Assembly (NCBI GenBank): GCA_965279355.1
Contig: OZ257155.1
Location: 1,364,001-1,428,000, forward strand
Origin: G965279355 sp965279355
Lineage (GTDB): Bacteria; Pseudomonadota; Alphaproteobacteria; CACIAM-22H2
Length of the DNA: 64,000 nucleotides
Direction of reading: 5' to 3'
The notes under the pieces are model-generated. The model was not told the origin of the DNA, ran no database searches, and saw nothing but the letters and a program-made list of their open reading frames with translations. A program made the position numbers and the translations under genes. Numbering within the stretch: the stretch's first letter is position 1; each line of letters opens with the position of its first letter. This document shows positions 17,529-26,235 of the stretch, piece by piece.

Positions 17529-18155
17529 TCACGAACGCCCGGCCATTTCGGGAAAACCTGGATAGAGCGCGGCGTGGCTCCCGCCGTGGTTTGGCAGACC
17601 CGGCTTGGTCAGCCAGCCCTTCAGCGGTTTCGCATAGCTGTAGATCCGGCGGCTGGGGCGTTCGTGCCAGCTGATATTGAAGGCTGCCAGTTTGGGAAAG
17701 AACTGCATGTCGCTATACGGCAGGTAGTCGTGGATCCACCACGCCAGCGGCCGCCAGTCGCCTTCGGCCATGTAGCGCGGCAGAAACCACGGGATCACGA
17801 TACAGGCCGTCGCCCCCATGCAGCCATCGGCGTCGCGCCGGTCCCAGATATGGCCGGCATAGTCCTTCTCGTTCATGGAGCAGTTGAAGCCCTTGCGATT
17901 GCCGAACGCGTTGACGGCACAGGACCGGAAGGCAGAGCGGATCGCGATCCGGCCAAACGTCGCCTGCAGCGGTTCCAGCAGTTCCGTGCAAAGGCGGCGG
18001 CCGGCGACGATCGCAAGATCGGGATCGTCCGGGATGTTCGCCATGCCGTGCAGGGCGGCAATCTCGCTATAGAGGAAATCACGCAGGAAAAAATTGGGCG
18101 AAAGCTGGACCCGGCCAAGGTCTTCGAGCGTGCGGACGCTCCCCGGTTTCTTCAT
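17529..18155 (-). CDS. Peptidase M15-like (D-Ala-D-Ala carboxypeptidase fold) protein, tentative
   Basis: A 208-residue protein whose N-terminal half follows the M15A pattern: LSPNFFLRDFLYSEIA, then GMANIPDDPD, LEPLQATFG and IRSAFRSCAVN, which matches the usual substrate-loop region with a serine/arginine pair. The zinc site is unclear: M15 enzymes use His, Asp, His. Candidates here are His102 (YAGHIWD), one of Asp105/108/110, and His164 (ISWHERP), but spacing is unusual and two Cys (112, 118) lie where the standard motif would continue. No signal peptide is seen. It may be a cytoplasmic or inactive relative. The preceding gene on the strand is far, the next starts 47 bp later. Confidence 0.45.
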   Translation of the reverse strand: MKKPGSVRTLEDLGRVQLSPNFFLRDFLYSEIAALHGMANIPDDPDLAIVAGRRLCTELLEPLQATFGRIAIRSAFRSCAVNAFGNRKGFNCSMNEKDYAGHIWDRRDADGCMGATACIVIPWFLPRYMAEGDWRPLAWWIHDYLPYSDMQFFPKLAAFNISWHERPSRRIYSYAKPLKGWLTKPGLPNHGGSHAALYPGFPEMAGRS

Positions 18156-18274
18156 GACGTCCTCAAAAGCTGTGCGTCTTGGAAAAAGCTTACATCCCGC
18201 CCATTTAAGGTACGACCCGATTCGCGGCGGCTCTTGACGGGGGGCCGCCGAAGCCCCACAAACCGGCCCTACCC

Positions 18275-19891
18275 ATGACCGATCTTCAAACCAATGCCGC
18301 CGACGTGGCTACGTTGCCGCCGGCCGCACGCCGCCGCACCTTCGCGATCATCTCGCACCCCGACGCCGGCAAGACCACGCTGACCGAGAAGCTGCTGCTG
18401 TTCGGCGGCGCGGTGCAGGAAGCCGGCGCCGTCAAGGCGCGCGGCGAGCGACGTCGCGCGCGGTCGGACTGGATGGCGATCGAACAGGCGCGCGGCATCT
18501 CGGTCACCGCCTCGGTGATGACATTCGACTACGAGGGCCGCACCTTCAACCTGCTGGACACGCCGGGTCACCAGGATTTCAGCGAGGATACCTACCGCAC
18601 CCTGACCGCGGTCGATTCGGCGGTGATGGTGATCGACGCGGCCAAGGGCATCGAGGCGCAGACCCGCAAGCTGTTCGAAGTCTGCCGCCTGCGCGACGTG
18701 CCGATCATCACCTTCGTCAACAAGCTGGACCGCGAAGGCCGCAGCCCGTTCGAGCTGATGGACGAGATCGAATCCACCCTCGCCCTCAGCACCACGCCGG
18801 TCACCTGGCCGATCGGCATGGGCGCCGATTTCAAGGGCTGCTACGACCTGCTGCGCGACCAGCTCCTGCTGTTCGATGCCGGCCGCGGCGACCGCATCGC
18901 CGAAAGCGTGCAGTGCGACGGCCTGGACGATCCGCGCCTCGCCGAGCGCCTGCCGGCCGCCGCCCTCGCCAAGCTGAAGGAAGAGGTGGAACTGGTGCGC
19001 GCCGCCTGCCCGCCCTTCGATCTGACCGCCTATCGCGAGGGTCACCTGACGCCGGTGTTCTTCGGCTCGGCCCTGCGCAATTTCGGCGTGCAGGAACTGC
19101 TGGACGGCATCGCCCTTCACGCACCGCCGCCGGTCTCCCAGCCGGCCAAGCCGCATCCGGTGGAACCGGCCGATCCCAAGGTCACCGGCTTCGTGTTCAA
19201 GGTGCAGGCGAACATGGACCCGAACCACCGCGACCGCATCGCCTTCGTGCGCATCTGCTCCGGCAAGTTCCGCCGCGGCATGAAGCTGCATCACGTGCGC
19301 AGCGGCAAGGCGCTGGCCGTCAACAACCCGGTGTTCTTCCTGGCCCGCGACCGCGCTTTGGCCGAGGAAGCCTTCCCCGGCGACATCATGGGCATCCCCA
19401 ACCACGGAACCCTGCGCATCGGCGATACGCTGACCGAGGGCGAGGAGTTGCGCTTCACGGGCATCCCGAGCTTCGCACCGGAAATCCTGCGCCGCGTCCA
19501 TCTTGCCGATCCGATGCGGATCAAGCACCTGCGGCGCGCGCTCGAAGACCTCGCCGAAGAAGGCGTCTCCCAGCTCTTCAAGCCGGAGATCGGCGCCCAG
19601 TGGATCGTCGGCGTGGTCGGCGAGTTGCAGCTCGAAGTGCTGTCGTCGCGCATTGCCACCGAATACGAGGTGAAGGCGGTGTTCGAGCCGTCACCGTTCG
19701 ACTACGCCCGCTGGGTCGCCGCCGACGATCCGCTGGAGATCAAGAAGTTCATGGAAGCCAATCGCGGCGGTGCCGCGACCGACCGTGACGGCGCACCGGT
19801 GTTCCTCGCCCGCAATTCGTGGGAGCTGAACTACACTAGGGAAAACTGGCCCAAGATCCGCTTCCTGACGACCCGCGAGCAGCCGGAATAG
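18275..19891 (+). CDS. prfC: Peptide chain release factor 3 (RF3)
   Basis: A 538-residue translational GTPase that recycles RF1/RF2 from the ribosome after peptide release. G motifs are intact: G1 SHPDAGKTT near residue 28, switch segment ARGISVTASVM, G3 DTPGHQDF, G4 NKLD. The length and the domain II/III region (GEELRFTGIPSFAPEILRRV, then VGVVGELQLEVL) match RF3 and distinguish it from EF-G. It is followed 10 bp later by a luciferase-like oxidoreductase gene on the same strand. Confidence 0.97.
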   Translation: MTDLQTNAADVATLPPAARRRTFAIISHPDAGKTTLTEKLLLFGGAVQEAGAVKARGERRRARSDWMAIEQARGISVTASVMTFDYEGRTFNLLDTPGHQDFSEDTYRTLTAVDSAVMVIDAAKGIEAQTRKLFEVCRLRDVPIITFVNKLDREGRSPFELMDEIESTLALSTTPVTWPIGMGADFKGCYDLLRDQLLLFDAGRGDRIAESVQCDGLDDPRLAERLPAAALAKLKEEVELVRAACPPFDLTAYREGHLTPVFFGSALRNFGVQELLDGIALHAPPPVSQPAKPHPVEPADPKVTGFVFKVQANMDPNHRDRIAFVRICSGKFRRGMKLHHVRSGKALAVNNPVFFLARDRALAEEAFPGDIMGIPNHGTLRIGDTLTEGEELRFTGIPSFAPEILRRVHLADPMRIKHLRRALEDLAEEGVSQLFKPEIGAQWIVGVVGELQLEVLSSRIATEYEVKAVFEPSPFDYARWVAADDPLEIKKFMEANRGGAATDRDGAPVFLARNSWELNYTRENWPKIRFLTTREQPE

Positions 19892-19901
19892 CGGCTTCCG
19901 C

Positions 19902-20930
19902 ATGACCATCCTCAGCGTCCTCGACCAATCGCCGATCCGCCCCGGCGCCACGCCGGCGCAGGCGATCAACGAGACGATCGAACTGGCGAAGGCCTGCGAC
20001 AGGCTTGGCTACAACCGCTACTGGCTGGCCGAGCATCACAACAGCCCCGGCCTCGCCGGCAGCGCCCCAGAGGTGCTCATCGCCCGCGTGGCGGCGGAAA
20101 CCAAGGGCATGCGCGTCGGCTCCGGCGGCGTAATGCTGAGCCACTACAGCTCGCTCAAGGTCGCGGAATCCTTCCGCGTGCTGGAAGCGATGTATCCAGG
20201 ACGCATCGATCTCGGCATCGGCCGCGCACCCGGCAGCGACCGCCTCACCAGCGCCGCGCTGCAGGCTGGCCCGGGTGCCGCCGGAATCGATTTCTTCCCA
20301 CGGCAGATCAAAGACCTCATCGGTTATCTGCGCGGCGGCCTCGAAGCGGGCCACCCGTTCGCCGCGGTCCAGGCAAGCCCCGGCGGCGTTGCTTCGCCCG
20401 ACGTCTGGCTCCTTGGCTCCAGCGACCAGAGCGCGGCCTATGCGGCGATGTTCGGCTGCGCCTTCTCGTTTGCGCACTTCATCACCGATCAGAGCGGGCC
20501 GGAGGTGATGGCCGCCTATCGCGAACATTTCCAGCCTTCGCCGTGGCTCGACAAGCCGATCGGCAGCATCGGCGTGTTCGCCATCTGCGCCGACACTGAG
20601 GAAGAAGCCGAGCGCCTCGCCGCACCCCGCGACCTGTGGCGTCTGCGCCGCGACCGTGGCGAGTACGGCGTGGTTCCAACGGTCGAAGAAGCGCTCGCCT
20701 ACAAGTACACGCCCGAAGAACGCCGACACGTCGCCTACAACCGCCGGCGCCAGGCTATCGGCACGCCCGACACAGTGAAGGCGAAGCTGCTCGAATTCGG
20801 TGGGCAATACGATGTCGACGAACTGGTCGTCGTCACCATCACGCCGGATTTCCAGGCGCGGATACGATCCTACGAATTGCTGGCAAAAGCATTCGCCATC
20901 GCGCCCCGCGCCCTCAGCGCAGCCGGATAA
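19902..20930 (+). CDS. LLM-class flavin-dependent oxidoreductase (bacterial luciferase-like)
   Basis: A 342-residue protein of the luciferase-like monooxygenase family, MsnO8-like branch. It starts MTILSVLDQSPIRPGATPA and shows GYNRYWLAEHHN, the characteristic second strand and helix, then VGSGGVMLSHYS and GRIDLGIGRAPGSD. Such enzymes use FMNH2 (or F420 in other branches) and oxygen to oxidise organic substrates. It begins 10 bp after prfC but is functionally unrelated to it. Its 3' end overlaps the convergent methyltransferase gene by 17 bp. Substrate unknown. Confidence 0.9.
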   Translation: MTILSVLDQSPIRPGATPAQAINETIELAKACDRLGYNRYWLAEHHNSPGLAGSAPEVLIARVAAETKGMRVGSGGVMLSHYSSLKVAESFRVLEAMYPGRIDLGIGRAPGSDRLTSAALQAGPGAAGIDFFPRQIKDLIGYLRGGLEAGHPFAAVQASPGGVASPDVWLLGSSDQSAAYAAMFGCAFSFAHFITDQSGPEVMAAYREHFQPSPWLDKPIGSIGVFAICADTEEEAERLAAPRDLWRLRRDRGEYGVVPTVEEALAYKYTPEERRHVAYNRRRQAIGTPDTVKAKLLEFGGQYDVDELVVVTITPDFQARIRSYELLAKAFAIAPRALSAAG

Positions 20931-21579
20931 CGCCCAACCCCTGCCCCGGCGTTGGAACGTCGGCACCGATGGCGGGTTCGACGTCCACGGCGTTCAGCGC
21001 TTCGCCGGGGTGGCAGGCCTGCAGGATGCGCCAGAGATCGCGCATGCTGTCGTTCAGGCCGATATCGTCGAGCAGCACGTATTGCGGCCGCAGCAGGGTC
21101 GTGTAGATCGACAGCATCTGGATCGTCATCCCGAACTGATGGTCGACATCGACGAACAGAATGTCGATCGGCAAGGACCGGAAGGCGTTGACCGCTGCCG
21201 TGATGATGCGCGGATGCGCCCCGTCACCGCGAACGCAGTCGATCTGACCTTCTTTCAGTAGTGCGTCGAGGTTGTCGTGGGTCGCATCGATGCTGACAAC
21301 ACGGCCATGGCCATCCGCAAAGCCGCGACGAAGTGCGCGGGTCGAACCGCCAAAATGCGCACCGACTTCCAGCACGCGTGTGGCCCGCTGTCGACGAACA
21401 AAGCCGGCCAGGAACCGATAGTAGGAATAGGGCGCGACGGGAACCGGCCCTGCCCAATGCGGCGGACCGTAGGTGACTCCCGTCAGGTCGATCGCAGCAC
21501 CGGCCTGCCAGGACGCACGAATGACATCCTCGAGTTCCTGGTACTCGGCATCTTCGCCCTGGTCGGATTCGCTGGACAT
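20914..21579 (-). CDS. Class I SAM-dependent methyltransferase
   Basis: A 221-residue protein with motif I VLEVGAHFGGST at about residue 70, followed by an acidic strand end RVVSIDATHDN and a motif with IDILFVDVDHQFG, resembling the Methyltransf_24/cephalosporin-hydroxylase-like group. A DDIGLNDS segment after the fourth strand completes the Rossmann fold. It sits 11 bp after the GMC oxidoreductase gene on the same strand and is likely co-transcribed with it. The methyl acceptor cannot be told from sequence. Confidence 0.8.
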   Translation of the reverse strand: MSSESDQGEDAEYQELEDVIRASWQAGAAIDLTGVTYGPPHWAGPVPVAPYSYYRFLAGFVRRQRATRVLEVGAHFGGSTRALRRGFADGHGRVVSIDATHDNLDALLKEGQIDCVRGDGAHPRIITAAVNAFRSLPIDILFVDVDHQFGMTIQMLSIYTTLLRPQYVLLDDIGLNDSMRDLWRILQACHPGEALNAVDVEPAIGADVPTPGQGLGVIRLR

Positions 21580-21590
21580 CGTATAAAGCG

Positions 21591-23228
21591 TCAGACGTTC
21601 GCCGCCGGCAGCGGCGCGCGGCTGCGGATCATGTCCGAGGCCTTCTCGGCGATCATGATGACGGCCGCGTTGATGTTGCCGCCGATCAGATCCGGCATCA
21701 CCGAAGCGTCGGCAACGCGCAGGCCCTGCACGCCACGCACGCGGAGCTCGGCGTCGACCACCGACATCTCGTCATTGTCCGCCCCCATCTTGCAGCTGCC
21801 GAGCGGATGATGCGCCGTCGCACCCCACTTGCGAATATGTTCGTCGAGCTCTGCGTCGGTGTTCTTGTTAAGACCCGGCGCCAGTTCTGATTCGACAAAA
21901 GGCTGCATCGCCTTCTGCGCAAACACATCGCGGATCATGCGCATCCCGGCGCGGGTGGTTTTCCAGTCGTTCTCGGTGGCCAGAAAATTCTGATGCAGCG
22001 CAGGCGCTTGGCGCGGATCGGCCGATTTTAGCCACAGGCTGCCGCGGCTTTCCGGCCGGAGCAGAACCGCGCGACAGCCGAAGCCATCCTTGTAGGCGGC
22101 CCTGAACGGCGGGAAATACGGCCCGGCACCGAGCGGCGTGGCGCGAAACAGGAACTGGACGTCCGGCAGGTCTTTGGCCAGCGGCGATTTGAGGAAGGCC
22201 TGATGCCCGCCCGGCATGCGGGTCGCAAATCCCGTTCCGAACAGATAGGCCTGCACCATGCCGATGGCCGTCCGGTCCAACCGCATCATGGGCACGAAGG
22301 GCCCCTGGTCCCGACGACGGTAGTCGATCCCGACCGTCAGGTGGTCCTGCAGGTTCTTACCGACACCGCGCAGCGGCACTTTCGTCGTAATGCCGAGCGG
22401 TGCCAGTTCTTCGGGCGCGCCGATGCCCGACAGCATCAGAAGCTGCGGCGAATTGATGACGCCACCGGCCAGGATCACGTCCTTCGCAGCGCGCGCGATC
22501 TTCTTCTCACCGTTCTGTTGGTATTCGATGCCGACGGCGCGGCTGCCCTCAAACACAATCCGGGTCGCCAGCGCCTTGATCTCCACTTTGAGATTGCCGC
22601 GCTTGAGCGCCGGGTGCAGATACGCGACCGAGGCGCTGCAGCGGCGGCCCTGCTTGATCGTTGCCTGGCTGCGGCTGAAACCATGCTGCTGTGCACCGTT
22701 ATAGTCGGCACTGTGGGGATGCCCTGCCTGCGTCCCCGCCTCGGAGAACGCATCGGCCAGAGGATCCTCGTATGCATTGCGGATCGTGACCAGCGGGCCA
22801 CTGCCGCCGCGATAGGTGGTTTCGCCCTCTTCCCAGCTTTCCTGCCGCTTGAAGTACGGCAGAACGTTCCTGTAGGCCCAATCCTGCAGACCTGGTGCCG
22901 AGGCCCAGCGGTCGTAATCCCCGCGATTGCCGCGCACATAGCCCGTGACGTTTATGGAAGAACTGCCGCCGATCACCTTGCCGCGGGCGCACTCGATACG
23001 CCGATTGTTGAGTGCCTTTTCCGGCTCCGAGTCATAGTCCCAGTCGTATTTCCGGCTTTCGAACAGCTTGATCCAGGCGATCGGGATATGGATCAGCGGA
23101 TCGCTGTCCCAGCCACCGGCTTCCAGAATCAGCACGCGGGTGTTCGGATCTTCTGAGAGCCGGTGGGCCAGAGTGCAGCCCGCCGAACCGGCCCCGACAA
23201 TGACGTAGTCGTATTCAGAATCGCTCAT
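21591..23228 (-). CDS. GMC-family FAD-dependent oxidoreductase (choline dehydrogenase-like)
   Basis: About 545 residues from the ATG at 23228 (MSDSEYDYVIVGAGSAG), which puts the FAD-binding dinucleotide motif GAGSAG right at the N-terminus as usual; longer in-frame starts add a low-complexity tail and are rejected. The GMC signature ARGKVIGGSSSIN is near residue 85 and a second signature GVINSPQLLMLSGIG near 265. The C-terminal HHPLGSCKMG region carries the active-site His, and the last domain reads VRGVQGLRVADASVMP. GMC enzymes oxidise alcohols. It lies downstream of a Bug receptor and acyl-CoA ligase on the same strand, suggesting an alcohol/acid degradation unit. Confidence 0.92.
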   Translation of the reverse strand: MSDSEYDYVIVGAGSAGCTLAHRLSEDPNTRVLILEAGGWDSDPLIHIPIAWIKLFESRKYDWDYDSEPEKALNNRRIECARGKVIGGSSSINVTGYVRGNRGDYDRWASAPGLQDWAYRNVLPYFKRQESWEEGETTYRGGSGPLVTIRNAYEDPLADAFSEAGTQAGHPHSADYNGAQQHGFSRSQATIKQGRRCSASVAYLHPALKRGNLKVEIKALATRIVFEGSRAVGIEYQQNGEKKIARAAKDVILAGGVINSPQLLMLSGIGAPEELAPLGITTKVPLRGVGKNLQDHLTVGIDYRRRDQGPFVPMMRLDRTAIGMVQAYLFGTGFATRMPGGHQAFLKSPLAKDLPDVQFLFRATPLGAGPYFPPFRAAYKDGFGCRAVLLRPESRGSLWLKSADPRQAPALHQNFLATENDWKTTRAGMRMIRDVFAQKAMQPFVESELAPGLNKNTDAELDEHIRKWGATAHHPLGSCKMGADNDEMSVVDAELRVRGVQGLRVADASVMPDLIGGNINAAVIMIAEKASDMIRSRAPLPAANV

Positions 23229-23269
23229 TGCCGATAATCCGTCACCCGGTGCTGTACCAGTTGCCAAAT

Positions 23270-24244
23270 TCAGCCGAGCGGCTGAATTTTCGCAGCGCGA
23301 ACGTATTCGCCCCAATCCTTGATATCCTTGAGCAGGCGTGCCTGCGCCTCTTCCGGGGTGCTCGCCCACGGATCGCTACCAAAGCTGTTCAGGAAGGCCT
23401 TGGTCTCGGGCATCGCCAGGATCTGATTGAGCCAGCCGTTGAGCTGAGTGACGATCGGCTTGGGCGTGCCAGCCGGCACCATCATCGAGAACCAGCCCAG
23501 CAGATCGATGCCGCTGACGCCCTGTTCCTCGAAAGTCGGCAGCTCAGCCGCAGACTGCATCCGATCCTTCGTCGCAATCGCCAGAATACGCATGGTCCCA
23601 TTGCGGACCTGGGCCATGGCAAAGGTTGGGTCGTACATCCCGTAGTCAAGTTGGCCGCCCTTGAGCTCGTTCAGCGTATCCGCGCCGATGCGATAAACGA
23701 CTTCGGTCGCCTGCACGCCGGTTTTCTGCTTGTAGAGTTCGCCCATGATCGTGCCGGTTGCCGAATAGCTGGCATAGGAGGCCTTGTCCCCCTTGGCCTT
23801 CATCGCTGCGGTGAACTCAGCCAGGGTCTTCCATGGCTTGTTCGCGTCAATGCCCATCATGAAAGCCTGCTTGTTGATGGTGCCGACCATCTGGATCGCC
23901 GCCCCCACATCGACCGGTGGCTTCCTGAACAGGTGCATGTTGGCCGCAAGCGCGCTTCCGGCGTGGATGAAGATCGTGTAGCCGTCCGGCTTCGCCCGCG
24001 CTGTGTATTCAGTTGCAATATTGGCGTTGGCGCCGGGCTTGTTCTCGACGAGCACAACGCGGCCGGCGAGTGGGCGCAGCCTCTCGCCGATAAAACGGAC
24101 GATCAGATCGGACGAACTGCCGGCCTGATACGCCGTCACAAGATGCAGATCCTGCGCCGGATAGGCCTGCGCATGCGCGCCGGAGCCGAACGCTGTAAGC
24201 GCCACTGTGGCAACGAAAGCCGCAGTCTTATTTGCTGAAATCAT
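23270..24244 (-). CDS. Bug-family solute-binding receptor (second copy in window)
   Basis: A periplasmic receptor of about 324 residues. ATG 24244 is preferred because a GGAGGG site lies 8 bases upstream; an in-frame GTG at 24259 lies inside that site. Signal peptide MISANKTAAFVATVALTAF ends after GAHA. The mature protein has the family layout (LHLVTAYQAGSSSDLIVR, VENKPGANANIAT, PDGYTIFIH). It differs clearly from the receptor at 1606-2571. It lies between an acyl-CoA ligase and a GMC oxidoreductase, so it probably captures a carboxylate or aromatic acid for them. No TctAB genes are adjacent. Confidence 0.92.
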   Translation of the reverse strand: MISANKTAAFVATVALTAFGSGAHAQAYPAQDLHLVTAYQAGSSSDLIVRFIGERLRPLAGRVVLVENKPGANANIATEYTARAKPDGYTIFIHAGSALAANMHLFRKPPVDVGAAIQMVGTINKQAFMMGIDANKPWKTLAEFTAAMKAKGDKASYASYSATGTIMGELYKQKTGVQATEVVYRIGADTLNELKGGQLDYGMYDPTFAMAQVRNGTMRILAIATKDRMQSAAELPTFEEQGVSGIDLLGWFSMMVPAGTPKPIVTQLNGWLNQILAMPETKAFLNSFGSDPWASTPEEAQARLLKDIKDWGEYVRAAKIQPLG

Positions 24245-24264
24245 GTTCCATCCCTCCACATTGA

Positions 24265-25848
24265 TTAACTTGCTCCGATAATACGCTCACGAAGCTTTGC
24301 CTTTGAAACTTTACCGAAGCCGACGCGCGGCAGCTCTGGAATAAAAATCACCTCGCGGGGTACCTTGAACTTTGCGAGCTGCTCCTGGCATCGGCTGACA
24401 ATGGTCTCTCGAATCTGCGCCTCAGACGCTCCGGAGTTCGGCACCAGCACGGCAAAGGCGACCGGAACCTCGCCGTAATCCGGATGCGGCTTTGCCACGA
24501 CGGCGACATCCTTTACGCCAGGCACAGCCCCGACGACAGCTTCAATTTCCGACGCCGAAACCCCCTCGCCGCCCACCTTGATCACGTCCTTGATCCGGTC
24601 GGAGAACTCGATCCAGCCGTTCTCGCGCAGGAACACACGGTCGCCGGTTCGGAAATAGCCGTCAGCATCGAACGCATCAGCTGTTGCAGCTGCGTCGCCG
24701 TCATACTCCGCGAAAATCGAGAGGCCGCGAATTCCGCCCAGCAGCAGATGGCCAGCACCGCCGGGTTCGACATCGCGATTGTCCTCGTCGACGATTCGCA
24801 CCGAATAGCCTGTCGAGGCCCGACCGATGGCGCGGGCGGGCGGATTCATATGCGGATCGCACACAATCGCCTGCGTCAGCACCTCGGTCATCCCCCAACC
24901 AGCAATGAAGGGCACACCGAACTGTTCCATAACATTGGGATCGAAGCGCGGCATGATCCAGCGCCTGAAGTGGTGCTTGGGAATTCCCGCATTCGCCAGC
25001 GCATTCAGGGTGAAGAAGACCTGTGAACTAACGGTGGCACGTGTCTCGAGCGCCAGCGGCCAGTAGCGGCTTGCCGAGAACCTTGGCTGCAGCACCACCG
25101 TGCCGCCGGCCCAGATCGTCGAGAGGAAGCACCAGGACAGGCCGACGACGTGATAGAGCGGGAGAAAGATCAGGGTGATGTCATCGGGTTGCATGCCCTG
25201 CTGCAGCGCATTGACGCGTCCGCCCCACAACACATTGGCGTGAGTCCAGACAACGCCCTTGGGCCGGGACGTCGTCCCCGTCGTGAACATAATGGAAGCC
25301 TGGGCGTCCGGTTCCGGTTCGCGCCGCGGCAACGGCTCCGCCATCAATGCGGAGAACGCCATGGACCGTTCCGGACGGCTGCCCGCCGGCGCCGGCGTCC
25401 CCGCATCGTCTTCCGTCACGGCAAGCCATTTGATGCCACTACAGTGCTTCGCTACGATCTCCGCGAATTTGGGCTGTGTGATCGCGCCAACCGCGCCGCT
25501 GGCCTCGGCGAAATAGCCGATCTCCGGCCCGGCAGCCATGGCATTGGTGCCGACACAGACCGCACCGGCCCAAGCGCAGGCAAACCGGGCGATCAGGGTC
25601 TCCGGACAGTTCTCAAGATGGACAAGTACGCGGTCGCCAGGCTTCACGCCGCGCGCAACGAGGCCGCCGGCAACCCGTGCAACGTCGTCGACGAAGCGCC
25701 GATAGCCCCACGTCGCTCGTGGTCCCTCCGGCGGCGCCCAGATAAGTAGGGGATGATCGCCCCGGCGACGGGCAAGACCCTCAAGCCAAGTCGGAATATC
25801 GAAACGGGAAAACGGCGAAAGCGCAGAACTGATTCGACGAGAACTCAT
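24265..25848 (-). CDS. AMP-forming acyl-CoA synthetase / acid-CoA ligase
   Basis: A 527-residue adenylate-forming enzyme. Core motifs: ASIMFTTGTTSRPKGVVWTH (A3, ATP phosphate loop), WGMTEV (A5), YFRTGDR (A7), KVGGEGVSASEIEAVV (A8 hinge), and the C-terminal catalytic lysine in GFGKVSKAKL (A10). It activates a carboxylic acid to its CoA ester through an acyl-AMP. The closest general types are crotonobetaine/carnitine-CoA ligase-like or medium-chain ligases; the acid is unknown. It is the first gene of a same-strand run ending with the methyltransferase at 20914. Confidence 0.92.
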   Translation of the reverse strand: MSSRRISSALSPFSRFDIPTWLEGLARRRGDHPLLIWAPPEGPRATWGYRRFVDDVARVAGGLVARGVKPGDRVLVHLENCPETLIARFACAWAGAVCVGTNAMAAGPEIGYFAEASGAVGAITQPKFAEIVAKHCSGIKWLAVTEDDAGTPAPAGSRPERSMAFSALMAEPLPRREPEPDAQASIMFTTGTTSRPKGVVWTHANVLWGGRVNALQQGMQPDDITLIFLPLYHVVGLSWCFLSTIWAGGTVVLQPRFSASRYWPLALETRATVSSQVFFTLNALANAGIPKHHFRRWIMPRFDPNVMEQFGVPFIAGWGMTEVLTQAIVCDPHMNPPARAIGRASTGYSVRIVDEDNRDVEPGGAGHLLLGGIRGLSIFAEYDGDAAATADAFDADGYFRTGDRVFLRENGWIEFSDRIKDVIKVGGEGVSASEIEAVVGAVPGVKDVAVVAKPHPDYGEVPVAFAVLVPNSGASEAQIRETIVSRCQEQLAKFKVPREVIFIPELPRVGFGKVSKAKLRERIIGAS

Positions 25849-25893
25849 ACGCGCAACCTAGCGGGCTGCGCATCGGGCAACAATCCCGAAGTA

Positions 25894-26232
25894 TCAGGCT
25901 GCCGTGCTGTGGGCGGCCATTTCGCGACAGAGCCGGGCCGTTTCCCGACACAGCGCGGCGCATCGCGCCATGATGGGATCGTCCGGCATCCGCTCACACG
26001 TCTCTGCGCAGGCCGCACAGATCACCGCGCAGGTCCGGCAGATCTCTGCATGAAAAGGAGAACCCCGGCTGAGCAGATTTGCGCTGACATCGCAAACATC
26101 GCTGCAGTCCCACAGCAGGCGGATGTGGTCACGGGTGGCGTGCTCGCCACCTTGCTGCAGGCAATGCACTGCGGTCTGCATGCAGACCCGGTGGCTGGAG
26201 GCGCAGGCCTCCATGCATGCGCTAAGATCCAC
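25894..26232 (-). CDS. Four-helix-bundle Cys-rich copper-binding protein (DUF326/Csp-like)
   Basis: A 112-residue protein with 14 cysteines placed on predicted helices (positions 6, 10, 17, 24, 43, 47, 65, 68, 72, 75, 79, 91, 95, 102), including CxxxC and CxxC spacings and three His. This matches DUF326 and the Csp copper-storage family, where Cys-lined helical bundles hold many Cu(I) ions. There is no signal peptide, so it should be cytosolic, as Csp3. It starts 3 bases after the stop of the BaeRF-type gene and is surely co-transcribed with it. No copper regulator or pump is adjacent. Confidence 0.88.
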   Translation of the reverse strand: MDLSACMEACASSHRVCMQTAVHCLQQGGEHATRDHIRLLWDCSDVCDVSANLLSRGSPFHAEICRTCAVICAACAETCERMPDDPIMARCAALCRETARLCREMAAHSTAA

Positions 26233-26235
26233 ACC

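Noticed and set aside
18269..19528. 419-codon reverse frame opposite prfC
   Set aside because: It is antisense to the RF3 gene, and its Gly/Ala/His-rich product matches no family.
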